From positions 1 to 21,236 of the forward strand of contig NW_027018492.1 of assembly GCF_032854445.1 (NCBI RefSeq): a DNA stretch of 21,236 nt. Direction: 5' to 3'. Below, piece by piece: positions 1 through 9,321 of the stretch (within the stretch, counting starts at the first letter, position 1; each line of letters starts with the position of its first letter). The position numbers and the translations under genes were made by a program. Source of the stretch: Liolophura sinensis (lineage: Eukaryota > Mollusca > Polyplacophora > Chitonida > Chitonidae). The notes beneath the pieces were generated by a model that was given only the letters and a program-made list of their open reading frames with translations, was not told the DNA's origin and made no database searches.

Positions 1-553
1 CTACAGCCAAAAGTATTGGTCGGAGAGCAACGCGGTTTGCACCATTCGATTTCTCGTCACAAAATACGTCGGATTAGCCTCTTATCAGCAGCATTGGAAC
101 AGTTTTTCCACTTTGGGATTTTTGCCTGGGCTTTTTGCTAATTCAATTCGGCTACATTTACTATGTAATATCGCGACTGGTCATTACTATAATCAACTTT
201 TGATTATAAGTTATGTGCCCTTCGGTAAGCCCAGAAGACGTCAAATCTTTGGGCCAAAGCCCATTTAACTCATCCAGCAATTGTCTTACTTCTAAGTCGA
301 AAGACAAACTCAATGTCTTTATCTACATGTTGAAAAACCACACCATTTGTATATAAAAAAACACAAGGTACTTGATACAGTCTGCTGTAAAAAGTACAAT
401 TAAACACTGACCCACATCAATAAGGTGCCAAAAGATGCGCAATTGGGCCAGGCATCTCCAGCTGTTGAAAAAATTGCAAATTTGCTTGGTTTCCATGGAG
501 TAAGAGCCGTTGCTGGGCACGTGATTTTCACATAAATGCTCATTCAATTGTCG
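1..553. repeat. Satellite monomer 1 (553 bp, indel-rich)
   Basis: The phase is set by the window edge. Site states: S1 AAAAG, S2 T, S3 T, S4 G, S5 A, S6 TAC, S7 long A-run, S8 A, S9 TGGGCAC, the same profile as monomers 9 and 16. It has one extra A at each of four places where other copies lack it (about 226, 257, 300 and 471), plus the longer S7 A-run, which explains its 553-bp length. It also reads GCTTGG where the others have CCTTGG (about 484). Every frame is broken relative to its sisters. Confidence 0.95.
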
Positions 554-1099
554 CTACAGCCAAAAGTATTGGTCAGAGAGCAACGCGGTTTGCACCATTC
601 GATTCTCGTCACAAAATACGGCGGATTAGCCTCTTACCAGCAGCATTGGAACAGTTTTTCCACTTTTGGATTTTTGCCTGGCTTTTTGCTAATTAAATTC
701 GGCTACATTTACTATGTAATATCGCGACTGATCATTACTATAATCAACTTTTGATTATAAGTTATGTGCCCTTCGGTAGCCCAGAAGACGTCAAATCTTT
801 GGGCCAAGCCCATTTAACTCATCCAGCAATTGTCTTACTTCTAAGTCGAAGACAAACTCAATGTCTTTATCTACATGTTGAAAAACCACACACCATTTGT
901 ATATAAAAAACACAAGGTACTTGATACAGTCTGCTGTAAAAAGTACAATTAAACACTGACCCACATCAATAAGTGCCAAAAGATGCGCAATTGGGCCAGG
1001 CATCTCCAGCTGTTGAAAAATTGCAAATTTCCTTGGTTTCCATGGAGTAAGAGCCGTTGCTGGCACGTGATTTTCACATAAATGCTCATTCAATTGTCG
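554..1099. repeat. Satellite monomer 2 (546 bp)
   Basis: States: S1 AAAAG followed by GGTCAGAG, S2 G, S3 C, S4 T, S5 A, S6 TAC, S7 AAAAAACAC, S8 A, S9 TGGCAC with one G missing. It has the CGATTCTCG one-T deletion and AATTAAATTC, both shared with monomers 10 and 17. Private changes include an extra AC in ACCACACACC (about 887-893) and one-base losses in CCTGGCTTTT and ATAAGTGCC. Confidence 0.95.
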
Positions 1100-1652
1100 C
1101 TACAGCCAAAAGTATTGGTCGGAGAGCAACGCGGTTTGCACCATTCGATTTCTCGTCACAAAATACGGCGGATTAGCCTCTTACCAGCAGCATTGGAACA
1201 GTTTTTTCCACTTTTGGATTTTTGTCTGGGCTTTTTGCTAATTCAATTCGGCTACATTTACTATGTAATATCGCGACTGGTCATTATTATAGTCAACTTT
1301 TGATTATAAGTTATGTGCCCTTCGGTAGCCCAGAAGACGTCAAATCTTTGGGCCAAGCCCATTTAACTCATCCAGCAATTGTCCTTATTTCTCTAAGTCG
1401 AAGACAAACTCAATGTCTTTATCTACATGTTGAAAAACCACACCATTTGTATATAAAAAAACACAAGGTACTTGATACAGTCTGCTGTAAAAAGTACAAT
1501 TAAACACTGACCCACATCAATAAGGTGCCAAAAGATGCGCAATTGAGCCAGGCATCTCCAGCTGTTGAAAAATTGCAAATTTCCTTGGTTTCCATGGAGT
1601 AAGAGCCGTTGTTAGGCACGTGATTTTCACATAAATGCTCATTCAATTGTCG
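1100..1652. repeat. Satellite monomer 3 (553 bp)
   Basis: States: S1 AAAAG, S2 G, S3 C, S4 T, S5 G, S6 irregular, S7 long A-run, S8 A, S9 TTAGGCAC. The S6 region (about 1381-1396) has about three extra bases, reading CCTTATTTCTCTAAG, which disturbs the hairpin found there in other copies. It reads TTTGTCTGGG instead of TTTGCCTGGG, has a six-T run near 1202-1207, and TTGAGCC near 1543. Confidence 0.95.
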
Positions 1653-2198
1653 CTACAACCATAAGTGTTGGTCGGAGAGCAACGCGGTTTGCACCATTCG
1701 ATTTCTCGTCACAAAATACGTCGGATTAGCCTCTTACCAGCAGCATTGGAACAGTTTTTCCACTTTTGGATTTTTGCCTGGGATTTTTGCTAATTCAATT
1801 CGGCTACATTTACTATGTAATATCGCGACTGGTCATTACTATAGTCAACTTTTGATTATAAGTTATGTGCCCTTCGGTAGCCCAGAAGACGTCAAATCTT
1901 TGGCCAAGCCCATTTAACTCATCCAGCAATTGTCTTACTTCTAAGTCGGAGACAAACTCAATGTCTTTATCTACATGTTGAAAAACCACACCATTTGTAT
2001 ATAAAAACAACAAGGTACTTGATACAGTCTGCTGTAAAAAGTACAACTGAACACTGATCCATATCAAAAAGAAGCCAAAAGATGCGCAATTGGCCAGGCA
2101 TCTCCAGCTGTTGAAAAATTGCAAATTTCCTTGGTTTCCATGGAGTAAGAGCCGTTGCTGGTCACGTGATTTTCACATAAATGCTCATTCAATTGTCG
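1653..2198. repeat. Satellite monomer 4 (546 bp, most divergent internal segment)
   Basis: States: S1 ATAAG, S2 T, S3 C, S4 T, S5 G, S6 TAC with GTCGGAG, S7 AAAAACAAC, S8 G (as ACAACTGAAC), S9 TGGTCAC. It starts CTACAACC rather than CTACAGCC. Around 2056-2075 it reads CTGATCCATATCAAAAAGAAGCC-like sequence in place of the usual CTGACCCACATCAATAAGGTGCC, the most diverged short stretch in the window. One G is missing in TTTGGCCAAG (about 1901). Confidence 0.95.
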
Positions 2199-2747
2199 CT
2201 ACAGCCAAAAGTATTGGTCGGAGAGCAACGCGGTTTGCACCATTCGATTTCTCGTCACAAAATACGGGCGGATTAGCCTCTTACCAGCAGCATTGGAACA
2301 GTTTTTCCACTTTTGTATTTTTCCCTGGGCTTTTTGCTAATTAAATTCGGCTACATTTACTATGTAATATCGCGACTGGTCATTACTATATTCAACTTTT
2401 GATTATAAGTTATGTGCCCTTCGGTAGCCCAGAAGACGTCAAATCTTTGGGCCAAGCCCATTTAACTCATCCTGCAATTGTCTTACTTCTAAGTCGAAGA
2501 CAAACTCAATGTCTTTATCTACATGTTGAAAAACCACACCATTTGTATATAAAAACAACAATGTACTTGACGCAGTCTGCTGTAAAAAGTACAATTGAAC
2601 ACTGACCCACATCAATAAGGTGCCAAAAGATGCGCAATTGGGCCAGGCATCTCCAGCTGTTGAAAAATTGCAAATTTCCTTGGTTTCCATGGAGTAAGAG
2701 CCGTTGCTGGTCACGTGATTTTCACATAAATGTTCATTCAATTGTCG
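2199..2747. repeat. Satellite monomer 5 (549 bp)
   Basis: States: S1 AAAAG, S2 G with an extra G (ACGGGCGG), S3 C, S4 T, S5 T, S6 TAC, S7 AAAAACAAC, S8 G, S9 TGGTCAC. Private variants: TTTTGTATTTTTCCC near 2312, ACAATGTACTTGACGCAG near 2559-2576, and TGTTCATTC near 2732. It carries AATTAAATTC as in monomers 2, 6, 10, 17 and 27. Confidence 0.95.
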
Positions 2748-3294
2748 CTACAGCCAAAAGTATTGGTCGGAGAGCAACGCGGTTTGCACCATTCGATTTC
2801 TCGTCACAAAATACGGCGGATTAGCCTCTTACCAGCAGCATTGGAACAGTTTTTCCACTTTTGGATTTTTGCATGGGCTTTTTGCTAATTAAATTCGGCT
2901 ACATTTACTATGTAATATCGCGACTGGTCATTATTATAGTCAACTTTTGATTATAAGTTATATGCCCTTCGGTAGCCCAGAAGACGTCAAATCTTTGGGC
3001 CAAGCCCATTTAACTCATCCAGCAATTGTCTTACTTCTAAGTCGAAGACAAACTCAATGTCTTTATCTACATGTTGAAAAAACCACACCATTTGTATATA
3101 AAAAACACAAGGTACTTGATACAGTCTGCTGTAAAAAGTACAATTAAACACTGACCCACATCAATAAGGTGCCAAAAGATGCGCAATTGGGCCAGGCATC
3201 TCCAGCTGTTGAAAAATTGCAAATTTCCTTGGTTTCATGGAGTAAGAGCCGTTGTTAGGCACGTGATTTCACATAAATGCTCATTCAATTGTCG
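2748..3294. repeat. Satellite monomer 6 (547 bp)
   Basis: States: S1 AAAAG, S2 G, S3 C, S4 T, S5 G (in ATTATTATAGTC), S6 TAC, S7 AAAAAACAC, S8 A, S9 TTAGGCAC. It shares the GCATGGGC variant (about 2871) with monomers 11 and 18. Private indels: an extra A in GAAAAAACC (about 3076), loss of one C that destroys the CCATGG site near 3236, and loss of one T in GTGATTTCAC (about 3264). Confidence 0.95.
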
Positions 3295-3842
3295 CTACAG
3301 CCAAAAGTATTGGTCGGAGAGGAACGCGGTTTGCACCATTCGATTTCTCGTCACAAAATACGTCGGATTAGCCTCTTACCAGCAGCATTGGAACAGTTTT
3401 TCCACTTTGGGATTTTTGCCTGGGCTTTTTGCTAATTCAATTCGGCTACATTTACTATGTAATATCGCGACTGGTCATTACTATAGTCAACTTTTGATTA
3501 TAAGTTATGTGCCCTTCGGTAGCCCAGAAGACGTCAAATCTTTGGGCCAAGCCCATTTAACTCATCCAGCAATTGTCTGACTTCTAAGTCGAAGACAAAC
3601 TCAATGTCTTTATCTACATGTTGAAAAACCACACCATTTGTATATAAAAACAACAAGGTACTTGATACAGTCTGCTGTAAAAAGTACAATTGAACACTGA
3701 CCCACATCAATAAGGTGCCAAAAGATGCGCAATTGGGCCAGGCATCTCCAGCTGTTGAAAAATTGCAAATTTCCTTGGTTTCCATGGAGTAAGAGCCGTT
3801 GCTGGTCACGTGATTTTCACATAAATGCTCATTCAATTGTCG
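3295..3842. repeat. Satellite monomer 7
   Basis: States: S1 AAAAG, S2 T, S3 C, S4 G, S5 G, S6 GAC, S7 AAAAACAAC, S8 G, S9 TGGTCAC. This is the same nine-site profile as monomer 25. A private GAGGAACG replaces GAGCAACG near 3317. From 3582 to its end it matches the same part of monomer 14 with no difference seen; that point is the left edge of the large duplicated block. Confidence 0.95.
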
Positions 3843-3944
3843 CTACAGCCAAAAGTATTGGTCGGAGAGCAACGCGGTTTGCACCATTCGATTTCTCGTC
3901 ACAAAATACGTCGGATTAGCCTCTTATCAGCAGCATTGGAACAG

Positions 3945-3978
3945 TTTTTCCACTTTGGGATTTTTGCCTGGGCTTTTT
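3945..3978. other. T-tract cluster (three T5 runs in 34 bp)
   Basis: T-runs at 3945-3949, 3961-3965 and 3974-3978 on the + strand, repeated in every monomer. On the same strand the other side of the monomer carries A-runs instead (around 4172, 4195, 4227 and 4306 in this copy). Runs of this kind stiffen DNA and can also stop RNA polymerase III, but their spacing (about 16 and 13 bp) is not the helical phase of a strong bend. Confidence 0.5.
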
Positions 3979-4120
3979 GCTAATTCAATTCGGCTACATT
4001 TACTATGTAATATCGCGACTGGTCATTACTATAGTCAACTTTTGATTATAAGTTATGTGCCCTTCGGTAGCCCAGAAGACGTCAAATCTTTGGGCCAAGC
4101 CCATTTAACTCATCCAGCAA

Positions 4121-4146
4121 TTGTCTTATTTCTAAGTCGAAGACAA
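4121..4146. repeat. Imperfect hairpin at S6 (TTGTCTT...AAGACAA)
   Basis: Shown here in monomer 8. The outer arms TTGTCTT and AAGACAA (7 bp) enclose an inner ACT/AGT stem around a TCTA loop, with a two-base bulge on the right side. The inner stem is fully Watson-Crick in TAC monomers. In TAT monomers, as here, one pair is T opposite G. In GAC monomers the bulge moves by one base and ten pairs are kept. GTCGGAG monomers (4, 10, 17) replace one outer A-T pair by T opposite G. Monomer 3 has an insertion here. Confidence 0.65.
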
Positions 4147-4188
4147 ACTCAATGTCTTTATCTACATGTTGAAAAACCACACCATTTG

Positions 4189-4196
4189 TATATAAA
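4189..4196. promoter_or_regulatory. TATA-like element TATATAAA (one per monomer)
   Basis: TATATAAA followed by an A-run, at the same place in every monomer, about 165 bp before the CACGTG motif. It resembles a eukaryotic TATA box, but in AT-rich satellite DNA such a match is expected by chance and copying explains its recurrence. There is no evidence of transcription. Listed once as representative. Confidence 0.25.
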
Positions 4197-4353
4197 AACA
4201 ACAAGGTACTTGATACAGTCTGCTGTAAAAAGTACAATTGAACACTGACCCACATCAATAAGGTGCCAAAAGATGCGCAATTGGGCCAGGCATCTCCAGC
4301 TGTTGAAAAATTGCAAATTTCCTTGGTTTCCATGGAGTAAGAGCCGTTGCTGG

Positions 4354-4361
4354 TCACGTGA
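4354..4361. promoter_or_regulatory. E-box-like palindrome TCACGTGA / CACGTG (nearly one per monomer)
   Basis: TCACGTGA occurs in the TGGTCAC variant and GCACGTGA in the other two. CACGTG is the core site of basic helix-loop-helix zipper proteins in eukaryotes. It is lost in monomer 23 (CACGTC) and monomer 30 (CACCTG). Regulatory use is only a possibility. Confidence 0.25.
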
Positions 4362-4390
4362 TTTTCACATAAATGCTCATTCAATTGTCG

Positions 4391-4939
4391 CTACAGCCAA
4401 AAGTATTGGTCGGAGAGCAACGCGGTTTGCACCATTCGATTTCTCGTCACAAAATACGTCGGATTAGCCTCTTATCAGCAGCATTGGAACAGTTTTTCCA
4501 CTTTGGGATTTTTGCCTGGGCTTTTTGCTAATTCAATTCGGCTACATTTACTATGTAATATCGCGACTGGTCATTACTATAATCAACTTTTGATTATAAG
4601 TTATGTGCCCTTCGGTAGCCCAGAACACGTCAAATCTTTGGGCCAAGCCCATTTAACTCATCCAGCAATTGTCTTACTTCTAAGTCGAAGACAAACTCAA
4701 TGTCTTTATCTACATGTTGAAAAACCACACCATTTGTATATAAAAAAACACAAGGTACTTGATACAGTCTGCTGTAAAAAGTACAATTAAACACTGACCC
4801 ACATCAATAAGGTGCCAAAAGATGCGCAATTGGGCCAGGCATCTCCAGCTGTTGAAAAATTGCAAATTTCCTTGGTTTCCATGGAGTAAGAGCCGTTGCT
4901 GGGCACGTGATTTTCACATAAATGCTCATTCAATTGTCG
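4391..4939. repeat. Satellite monomer 9 (549 bp)
   Basis: States: S1 AAAAG, S2 T, S3 T, S4 G, S5 A, S6 TAC, S7 long A-run, S8 A, S9 TGGGCAC. GAACACGTC near 4624 replaces GAAGACGTC and removes the GACGTC palindrome. That variant occurs elsewhere only in monomer 16, a strong marker that these two copies are duplicates. Confidence 0.96.
4578..4598. repeat. Inverted repeat at S5 (8-bp arms, 5-nt spacer)
   Basis: Shown here in monomer 9: TATAATCA, spacer ACTTT, then TGATTATA, a perfect inverted repeat. It is perfect in the monomers with A at S5 (15 of 38). In the G monomers (14) one pair becomes G opposite T. In the T monomers (9) it becomes a mismatch, and monomers 13 and 18 have a further change in the right arm. 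It could be a small cruciform or a protein site; nothing in the sequence decides this. Confidence 0.75.
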
Positions 4940-5486
4940 CTACAGCCAAAAGTATTGGTCGGAGAGCAACGCGGTTTGCACCATTCGATTCTCGTCACAA
5001 AATACGGCGGATTAGCCTCTTACCAGCAGCATTGGAACAGTTTTTCCACTTTTGGATTTTTGCCTGGGCTTTTTGCTAATTAAATTCGGCTACATTTACT
5101 ATGTAATATCGCGACTGGTCATTACTATAGTCAACTTTTGATTATAAGTTATGTGCCCTTCGGTAGCCCAGAAGACGTCAAATCTTTGGGCCAAGCCCAT
5201 TTAACTCATCTAGCAATTGTCTTACTTCTAAGTCGGAGACAAACTCAATGTCTTTATCTACATGTTGAAAAACCACACCATTTGTATATAAAAAACACAA
5301 GGTACTTGATACAGTCTGCTGTAAAAAGTACAATTAAACACTGACCCACATCAATAAGGTGCCAAAAGATGCGCAATTGGGCCAGGCATCTCCAGCTGTT
5401 GAAAAATTGCAAATTTCCTTGGTTTCCATGGAGTAAGAGCCTTTGTTAGGCACGTGATTTTCACATAAATGCTCATTCAATTGTAG
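4940..5486. repeat. Satellite monomer 10 (547 bp)
   Basis: States: S1 AAAAG, S2 G, S3 C, S4 T, S5 G, S6 TAC with GTCGGAG, S7 AAAAAACAC, S8 A, S9 TTAGGCAC. It has the one-T deletion CGATTCTCG and AATTAAATTC, CATCTAGC near 5211, and GAGCCTTTGTTAGG near 5438. All of these reappear together only in monomer 17. Confidence 0.96.
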
Positions 5487-6034
5487 CTACAGCCATAAGT
5501 GTTGGTCGGAGAGCAACGCGGTTTGCACCATTCGATTTCTCGTCACAAAATACGTCGGATTAGCCTCTTACCAGCAGCATTGGAACAGTTTTTCCACTTT
5601 TGGATTTTTGCATGGGCTTTTTGCTAATTCAATTCGGCTACATTTACTATGTAATATCGCGACTGGTCATTACTATAGTCAACTTTTGATTATAAGTTAT
5701 GTGCCCTTCGGTAGCCCAGAAGACGTCAAATCTTTGGGCCAAGCCCATTTAACTCATCCAGCAATTGTCTTACTTCTAAGTCGAAGACAAACTCAATGTC
5801 TTTATCTACATGTTGAAAAACCACACCATTTGTATATAAAAACAACAAGGTACTTGATACAGTCTGCTGTAAAAAGTACAATTGAACACTGACCCACATC
5901 AATAAGGTGCCAAAAGATGCGCAATTGGGCCAGGCATCTCCAGCTGTTGAAAAATTGCAAATTTCCTTGGTTTCCATGGAGTAAGAGCCGTTGCTGGTCA
6001 CGTGATTTTCACATAAATGCTCATTCAATTGTCG
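5487..6034. repeat. Satellite monomer 11
   Basis: States: S1 ATAAG after TTGTAGCTACAG, S2 T, S3 C, S4 T, S5 G, S6 TAC, S7 AAAAACAAC, S8 G, S9 TGGTCAC. It has GCATGGGC near 5611. Its left part (to 5677) matches monomer 18, while its right part (from 5613) matches monomer 19, so this copy is where the duplication offset changes from 7 to 8 monomers. Confidence 0.96.
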
Positions 6035-6665
6035 CTACAGCCAAAAGTATTGGTCGGAGAGCAACGCGGTTTGCACCATTCGATTTCTCGTCACAAAATA
6101 CGTCGGATTAGCCTCTTATCAGCAGCATTGGAACAGTTTCTCCACTTTTGGATTTTTGCTGGGCTTTTTGCTAATTCAATTCGGCTACATTTACTATGTA
6201 ATATCGCGACTGGTCATTACTATAATCAACTTTTGATTATAAGTTATGTGCCCTTCGGTAGCCCAGAAGACGTCAAATCTTTGGGCCAAGCCCATTTAAC
6301 TCATCCAGCAATTGTCTTACTTCTAAGTCGAAGACAAACTCAATGTCTTTATCTACATGTTGAAAAACCACACCATTTGTATATAAAAAACACCAGGTAC
6401 TTGATACAGTCTGCTGTAAAAAGTACAATTAAACACTGACCCACATCAATAAGGTGCCAAAAGATGCGCAATTGGGCCAGGCATCTCCAGCTGTTGAAAA
6501 ATTGCAAATTTCCTTGGTTTCCATGGAGTAAGAGCCGTTGTTAGGCACGTGATTTTCACATAAATGCTCATTCAATTGTCGCTACAGCCAAAAGTATTGG
6601 TCGGAGAGCAACGCGGTTTGCACCATTCGATTTCTCGTCACAAAATACGTCGGATTAGCCTCTTA
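5613..6665. repeat. Large duplicated block, right segment, copy 1
   Basis: Matches 9996-11048 at offset 4383 bp with three differences seen (5900/10283, 6394/10777, 6505/10888). The segment overlaps the left segment at 5613-5677, where both partners are identical. The GCATGGGC/GCCTGGGC difference at 5612/9995 and the S3 difference at 6666/11049 set its edges. Confidence 0.88.
6035..6581. repeat. Satellite monomer 12 (547 bp)
   Basis: States: S1 AAAAG, S2 T, S3 T, S4 T, S5 A, S6 TAC, S7 AAAAAACAC with CACCAGG, S8 A, S9 TTAGGCAC. AGTTTCTCCAC near 6137 and the shortened TTTTTGCTGGGC near 6153 are shared only with monomer 20. Confidence 0.96.
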
Positions 6666-7129
6666 CCAGCAGCATTGGAACAGTTTTTCCACTTTTGGAT
6701 TTTTGCCTGGGCTTTTTGCTAATTCAATTCGGCTACATTTACTATGTAATATCGCGACTGGTAATTACTATATTCAACTTTTAATTATAAGTTATGTGCC
6801 CTTCGGTAGCCCAGAAGACGTCAAATCTTTGGGCCAAGCCCATTTAACTCATCCAGCAATTGTCTTATTTCTAAGTCGAAGACAAACTCAATGTCTTTAT
6901 CTACATGTTGAAAAACCACACCATTTGTATATAAAAAACACAAGGTACTTGATACAGTCTGCTGTAAAAAGTACAATTAAACACTGACCCACATCAATAA
7001 GGTGCCAAAAGATGCGCAATTGGGCCAGGCATCTCCAGCTGTTGAAAAATTGCAAATTTCCTTGGTTTCCATGGAGTAAGAGCCGTTGTTAGGCACGTGA
7101 TTTTCACATAAATGCTCATTCAATTGTCG
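6582..7129. repeat. Satellite monomer 13
   Basis: States: S1 AAAAG, S2 T, S3 C, S4 T, S5 T, S6 TAT, S7 AAAAAACAC, S8 A, S9 TTAGGCAC. GGTAATTAC (about 6762) and TTTTAATTATAAG (about 6780) are private and further weaken the inverted repeat at S5. Confidence 0.95.
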
Positions 7130-7677
7130 CTACAGCCATAAGTGTTGGTCGGAGAGCAACGCGGTTTGCACCATTCGATTTCTCGTCACAAAATACGTCG
7201 GATTAGCCTCTTACCAGCAGCATTGGAACAGTTTTTCCACTTTGGGATTTTTGCCTGGGCTTTTTGCTAATTCAATTCGGCTACATTTACTATGTAATAT
7301 CGCGACTGGTCATTACTATATTCAACTTTTGATTATAAGTTTTGTGCCCTTCGGTAGCCCAGAAGACGTTAAATCTTTGGGCCAAGCCCATTTAACTCAT
7401 CCAGCAATTGTCTTATTTCTAAGTCGAAGACAAACTCAATGTCTTTATCTACATGTTGAAAAACCACACCATTTGTATATAAAAACAACAAGGTACTTGA
7501 TACAGTCTGCTGTAAAAAGTACAATTGAACACTGACCCACATCAATAAGGTGCCAAAAGATGCGCAATTGGGCCAGGCATCTCCAGCTGTTGAAAAATTG
7601 CAAATTTCCTTGGTTTCCATGGAGTAAGAGCCGTTGCTGGTCACGTGATTTTCACATAAATGCTCATTCAATTGTCG
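7130..7677. repeat. Satellite monomer 14
   Basis: States: S1 ATAAG, S2 T, S3 C, S4 G, S5 T, S6 TAT, S7 AAAAACAAC, S8 G, S9 TGGTCAC. AGTTTTGTGCCC (about 7338) is private. GACGTTAAATC (about 7366) is shared only with monomer 29. From 7417 it joins the block duplicated from monomer 7. Confidence 0.95.
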
Positions 7678-8225
7678 CTACAGCCAAAAGTATTGGTCGG
7701 AGAGCAACGCGGTTTGCACCATTCGATTTCTCGTCACAAAATACGTCGGATTAGCCTCTTATCAGCAGCATTGGAACAGTTTTTCCACTTTGGGATTTTT
7801 GCCTGGGCTTTTTGCTAATTCAATTCGGCTACATTTACTATGTAATATCGCGACTGGTCATTACTATAGTCAACTTTTGATTATAAGTTATGTGCCCTTC
7901 GGTAGCCCAGAAGACGTCAAATCTTTGGGCCAAGCCCATTTAACTCATCCAGCAATTGTCTTATTTCTAAGTCGAAGACAAACTCAATGTCTTTATCTAC
8001 ATGTTGAAAAACCACACCATTTGTATATAAAAACAACAAGGTACTTGATACAGTCTGCTGTAAAAAGTACAATTGAACACTGACCCACATCAATAAGGTG
8101 CCAAAAGATGCGCAATTGGGCCAGGCATCTCCAGCTGTTGAAAAATTGCAAATTTCCTTGGTTTCCATGGAGTAAGAGCCGTTGCTGGTCACGTGATTTT
8201 CACATAAATGCTCATTCAATTGTCG
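7678..8225. repeat. Satellite monomer 15 (duplicate of monomer 8)
   Basis: All nine site states equal those of monomer 8 and I see no difference across 548 bp. It lies exactly 3835 bp downstream. Confidence 0.96.
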
Positions 8226-8774
8226 CTACAGCCAAAAGTATTGGTCGGAGAGCAACGCGGTTTGCACCATTCGATTTCTCGTCACAAAATACGTCGGATT
8301 AGCCTCTTATCAGCAGCATTGGAACAGTTTTTCCACTTTGGGATTTTTGCCTGGGCTTTTTGCTAATTCAATTCGGCTACATTTACTATGTAATATCGCG
8401 ACTGGTCATTACTATAATCAACTTTTGATTATAAGTTATGTGCCCTTCGGTAGCCCAGAACACGTCAAATCTTTGGGCCAAGCCCATTTAACTCATCCAG
8501 CAATTGTCTTACTTCTAAGTCGAAGACAAACTCAATGTCTTTATCTACATGTTGAAAAACCACACCATTTGTATATAAAAAAACACAAGGTACTTGATAC
8601 AGTCTGCTGTAAAAAGTACAATTAAACACTGACCCACATCAATAAGGTGCCAAAAGATGCGCAATTGGGCCAGGCATCTCCAGCTGTTGAAAAATTGCAA
8701 ATTTCCTTGGTTTCCATGGAGTAAGAGCCGTTGCTGGGCACGTGATTTTCACATAAATGCTCATTCAATTGTCG
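8226..8774. repeat. Satellite monomer 16 (duplicate of monomer 9)
   Basis: It shares the rare GAACACGTC variant (about 8459) and the longer A-run at S7 with monomer 9, with no difference seen by eye. Confidence 0.96.
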
Positions 8775-9321
8775 CTACAGCCAAAAGTATTGGTCGGAGA
8801 GCAACGCGGTTTGCACCATTCGATTCTCGTCACAAAATACGGCGGATTAGCCTCTTACCAGCAGCATTGGAACAGTTTTTCCACTTTTGGATTTTTGCCT
8901 GGGCTTTTTGCTAATTAAATTCGGCTACATTTACTATGTAATATCGCGACTGGTCATTACTATAGTCAACTTTTGATTATAAGTTATGTGCCCTTCGGTA
9001 GCCCAGAAGACGTCAAATCTTTGGGCCAAGCCCATTTAACTCATCTAGCAATTGTCTTACTTCTAAGTCGGAGACAAACTCAATGTCTTTATCTACATGT
9101 TGAAAAACCACACCATTTGTATATAAAAAACACAAGGTACTTGATACAGTCTGCTGTAAAAAGTACAATTAAACACTGACCCACATCAATAAGGTGCCAA
9201 AAGATGCGCAATTGGGCCAGGCATCTCCAGCTGTTGAAAAATTGCAAATTTCCTTGGTTTCCATGGAGTAAGAGCCTTTGTTAGGCACGTGATTTTCACA
9301 TAAATGCTCATTCAATTGTAG
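8775..9321. repeat. Satellite monomer 17 (duplicate of monomer 10)
   Basis: It carries the full set of monomer-10 markers: CGATTCTCG, AATTAAATTC, CATCTAGC, GTCGGAG and GAGCCTTTGTTAGG. No difference seen by eye. Confidence 0.96.

Larger units (their letters stand above)
3843..4390. repeat. Satellite monomer 8 (reference copy, 548 bp)
   Basis: States: S1 AAAAG, S2 T, S3 T, S4 G, S5 G, S6 TAT, S7 AAAAACAAC, S8 G, S9 TGGTCAC. It is used as reference because it is free of private indels. GC is 222 of 548. No difference seen by eye from monomer 15. Confidence 0.96.
3582..5677. repeat. Large duplicated block, left segment, copy 1 (2096 bp)
   Basis: From the last third of monomer 7 into monomer 11 this sequence equals 7417-9512 at a constant offset of 3835 bp, with no difference found by reading. 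Left of 3582 the two copies differ at S6 (GAC versus TAT). Right of 5677 they differ at S5 (G versus T). The copies share the rare markers GAACACGTC, CATCTAGC, GAGCCTTTG and GCATGGGC. Confidence 0.9.

Noticed and set aside
3859-3895. RNA polymerase III box A/B-like pair (TGGTCGGAGAG and CATTCGATTTC) suggesting a tRNA-derived or SINE origin
   Set aside because: The matches are partial, the spacing of about 26 bp is too short for a tRNA, and no cloverleaf stems can be drawn around them.
4175-4230. Helically phased A-tracts indicating a strong DNA bend
   Set aside because: A-run centres are about 24 and 32 bp apart, which does not hold a 10.5-bp phase.
3955-4248. Recurring + strand frames of 94-97 codons, and 64- and 68-codon frames, in most monomers
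   Set aside because: The 94-97 and 68-codon frames open on TTG; the ATG-starting 64-codon frame is short and recognisably no family. Different variants open or close different frames. Repetition of the monomer alone explains their number.
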